This document shows positions 62,118-64,000 of a stretch of 64,000 nucleotides of DNA, piece after piece; the stretch's first letter is position 1, and each line of letters starts with the position of its first letter. A program made the translations under genes and the position numbers. This DNA is from Aurantibacter aestuarii (GTDB taxonomy: Bacteria > Bacteroidota > Bacteroidia > Flavobacteriales > Flavobacteriaceae): the NCBI RefSeq assembly GCF_003008425.1, contig NZ_PXOQ01000009.1:255501-319500 (forward strand). The letters are read 5' to 3'. Under the pieces are notes generated by a model, which ran no database searches, had not been told where the DNA came from, and was given only the letters and a program-made list of their open reading frames with translations.

Positions 62118-64000
62118 TTACTTTAAAGCTTCTTTTAAAATACTTATAGGATGGAATGCAGTGCGCTGTGTTCCATCTTTTATTTGATGCCTACAGCTGG
62201 TACCATTGGCAGCGATAATGACTTCTTTTTTTGCTTTTCTTACAGCCGGAAAAAGGGTTTGCTCTCCTATTTGCATACTAATAGAATAATGTTCTTTTTC
62301 ATAACCAAAACTTCCTGCCATACCACAACAGCCCGAAGGAATTATAGTAACCTCGTAGTTTTTAGGTAAATTTAAAAGATGAAACGAATGTATCTGGCTG
62401 CTTAAGGCTTTTTGATAGCAATGCCCATGAAATTTAATGGTTTTAGAATCTTGGGTAAATTGATTTGAATTTATATTTCCACAAGCAATTTCTTGAGCTA
62501 AAAACTCTTCAATCATAAAAGTATGAGTGGCCAATTCTTTAGCTTCTTCTTTGTTAGTGGCTAATTTTAAATATTCATCTCTAAAAGTCAATATCGCTGA
62601 GGGTTCTATACCGATTAAAGGTGCATTTGAATTTACTTTAGTTCGGTAAAGTGAAATGTTATAATCTGCACAAACTTTAGCTTCTTCTAAAAATCCTTTT
62701 GAAATTAATGCTCTACCCGATTCGTCATTTTTTAATATGATAACCTGATAATTTAATCGAGTTAATAAATGTATAGCATCTTGCCCAATTTTTGAATCGT
62801 AATAATTGGTAAACTCATCATTAAATAAATATATTTGCTTAATATATTTATCACTAACTAACTCATTTACTTTTATTTGATAATATTTATTTAAAGTTAT
62901 ATTTGAATATAACGGCAAGCTTCTTTTAGAAGAAAATCTGAATGTTTTTTTTATAATATAACCAGTTATTGGAAAAGATAATAAGCTGTTAGACCACTTC
63001 GTAAACGCTTCTGCTTTTTTATTAAGTTTATAATTGTTTGCTAGTAATTTGGTTCTAAATGATGCACCATTTTCTTTTTTATATTGGTATTGAAATTCAG
63101 CTTTTAAAGCTGCTACATCTACACTACTTGGACATTCTGTAGCGCAAGCCTTACAACTTAAACACAAACTGAATACCTCTTTTAATTCATTATGGTTAAA
63201 CGGGTTCTTTTTTTCAGATTGGGTTAAAAAAGACCTAAGGGCATTTGCTCTTGCTCTAGTGGTATCTTTCTCGTCTCTTGTAGCGCGATAACTTGGGCAC
63301 ATCACACCGCCAAATACTTCAGATTTACGACAATCTCCAGACCCATTACATTTTTCAGCCTCTTTTAAAATGCCTTCAGAAGCAGAAAAGTCCATAAAAG
63401 TTTCTATTTCAAGTTCTTTTCGATCTGGAAGATATCGTAAATTTTCGGTTATAGGTAAAGCATCTACAATCTTGCCTGGATTAAAAATATGATGTGGATC
63501 AAAAACTGTTTTAATCTTTTTAATAACCTTGTAATTATGTTCTCCAAGCATTTCAGGAATGTATGATGCTCTTACAATCCCATCGCCATGCTCGCCACTA
63601 AAAGAGCCTCCATAACTTTTAACCAATTTTGCAACTGCACTTGTAATGGCTTCAAACCGTGCAACATCTTCAGATTTTTTTAAATTTAAAATCGGTCTTA
63701 AATGAATTTCACCTGCACCTGCATGAGCATAGTAAACAGGTTTTTGCTCAAATTGCTCCATTAGCTTGGAGAAATCTGAAATATAATTAGATAAATCATC
63801 TAAAGTAACCGCAGTATCTTCTATACAAGCAACCGCTTTGTAGTCTCCAATAATATTTCCTAACAAACCTAAACCAGCTTTTCTTAACTCATAAGCTTTA
63901 TTAACGTCTTCATGATACAGTATAGCATTGTGATAACTTTGCTTCACAACCATCTGATCATTTAGAAATATCTGTATCTGGTTATTTAATTCCAGTTCTG
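62118..64000 (-). CDS. FAD-linked oxidase / 4Fe-4S dehydrogenase fusion, N-terminus beyond the window
   Basis: The frame stays open from the stop at 62118 to the right edge (ELELNNQIQIFLNDQ precedes an internal Met at 63953), so this is the C-terminal ~627 residues of a larger protein, probably about 970. Visible: the end of the FAD_oxidase_C domain (LRKAGLGLLG, VYYAHAGAGEIHLRPILN, GGSFSGEHGDGIVRASYIPEMLG, IFNPGKIVD), Cys clusters (CNGSGDCRKSEVFGGVMCPSYRATRDEKDTTRARANALR and CLSCKACATECPSSVDVAALK), and CCG-type domain (GHCYQKAL, IPSGCCGMAGSFGYE). Relatives oxidise 2-hydroxy acids such as D-lactate or D-2-hydroxyglutarate; substrate here unknown. Confidence 0.92.
   Translation of the reverse strand, partial: ELELNNQIQIFLNDQMVVKQSYHNAILYHEDVNKAYELRKAGLGLLGNIIGDYKAVACIEDTAVTLDDLSNYISDFSKLMEQFEQKPVYYAHAGAGEIHLRPILNLKKSEDVARFEAITSAVAKLVKSYGGSFSGEHGDGIVRASYIPEMLGEHNYKVIKKIKTVFDPHHIFNPGKIVDALPITENLRYLPDRKELEIETFMDFSASEGILKEAEKCNGSGDCRKSEVFGGVMCPSYRATRDEKDTTRARANALRSFLTQSEKKNPFNHNELKEVFSLCLSCKACATECPSSVDVAALKAEFQYQYKKENGASFRTKLLANNYKLNKKAEAFTKWSNSLLSFPITGYIIKKTFRFSSKRSLPLYSNITLNKYYQIKVNELVSDKYIKQIYLFNDEFTNYYDSKIGQDAIHLLTRLNYQVIILKNDESGRALISKGFLEEAKVCADYNISLYRTKVNSNAPLIGIEPSAILTFRDEYLKLATNKEEAKELATHTFMIEEFLAQEIACGNINSNQFTQDSKTIKFHGHCYQKALSSQIHSFHLLNLPKNYEVTIIPSGCCGMAGSFGYEKEHYSISMQIGEQTLFPAVRKAKKEVIIAANGTSCRHQIKDGTQRTAFHPISILKEALK

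Noticed and set aside
1-64000. CRISPR array, prophage, IS element, tRNA or rRNA
   Set aside because: I looked for regularly spaced repeats, transposase or integrase motifs, and cloverleaf or rRNA sequence and saw none; the region reads as ordinary chromosome.

Overview
The window is chromosomal DNA of a low-G+C Bacteroidetes, most likely a marine member of the Flavobacteriaceae. The evidence is: two secreted proteins with type IX secretion (T9SS) type-A C-terminal sorting domains (15395-17164, 55546-56565); the T9SS regulator PorX (32743-34296); an LpxC-FabZ fusion; fused HisB and HisIE; Bacteroidetes-type -7 boxes (TAnnTTTG); and lipoproteins with acidic residues just after the lipobox Cys. 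I see no phage, IS element, CRISPR array, rRNA or tRNA. The genus cannot be fixed from this sequence alone.

Layout. 1-1835: 5' end of an M16 peptidase, then a TetR regulator and an SDR oxidoreductase, each preceded by the same palindromic operator overlapping a -7 box. 1875-4613 (minus): DUF2461 protein, a secreted unknown, Dps, a divergent TruA. 4699-7403 (plus): membrane protein, Na+/solute symporter, DUF3592-like protein. 7412-15252 (minus): a complete histidine operon hisG-D-C-B-H-(87-aa intruder)-A-F-IE. It is headed by an attenuator whose 18-aa leader peptide holds four consecutive His codons, followed by an antiterminator/terminator pair. Palindromic repeats fill its distal intergenic gaps. 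15395-25176 (minus): T9SS SGNH hydrolase, prohibitin-like SPFH protein, VWA membrane protein, a secreted protein of an unrecognised family, a tiny lipoprotein, FabG, and an M16 peptidase lipoprotein. 25263-32707 (minus): sucD, an NTF2-like protein, then a lipid A cluster (lpxD paralogue, efp, lpxA, lpxC-fabZ, lpxD) and an HD phosphohydrolase that is head to head with porX. 32743-36344 (plus): porX, tsaE, an alanine-dehydrogenase-like protein and a small membrane protein. 36341-39695 (minus): cold-shock-domain protein, secreted unknown, fused alpha/beta E1 dehydrogenase.

39830-45034 (plus): 2-oxoglutarate oxygenase, SUI1 factor, DUF1835 protein, nucleoside phosphorylase, a cytosolic substrate-binding-protein-like protein, and a paralogue of the secreted unknown at 20156. 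45146-45811: ung. 45908-51626 (plus): YfcC-type transporter, FAD monooxygenase, bestrophin, and a MutS2 without an Smr domain. 51637-60168 is mixed: Mpo1-like, DCC protein, an ergothioneine cluster (egtB-egtD plus a racemase-like gene), T9SS protein, rhodanese, dicarboxylate symporter, aroC. 60344-64000: LpxH-like phosphoesterase, surface lipoprotein, and the C-terminal part of an FAD/Fe-S oxidase cut by the window edge.

Most genes are housekeeping. The points most worth checking are the his attenuator, the racemase-like third gene of the ergothioneine cluster, the TetR double operator, the pair of unknown secreted paralogues, and the alanine-dehydrogenase-like protein that lacks the usual catalytic His. 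Several start codons are corrected here because the longest reading frame runs back into promoters, terminators or repeats.
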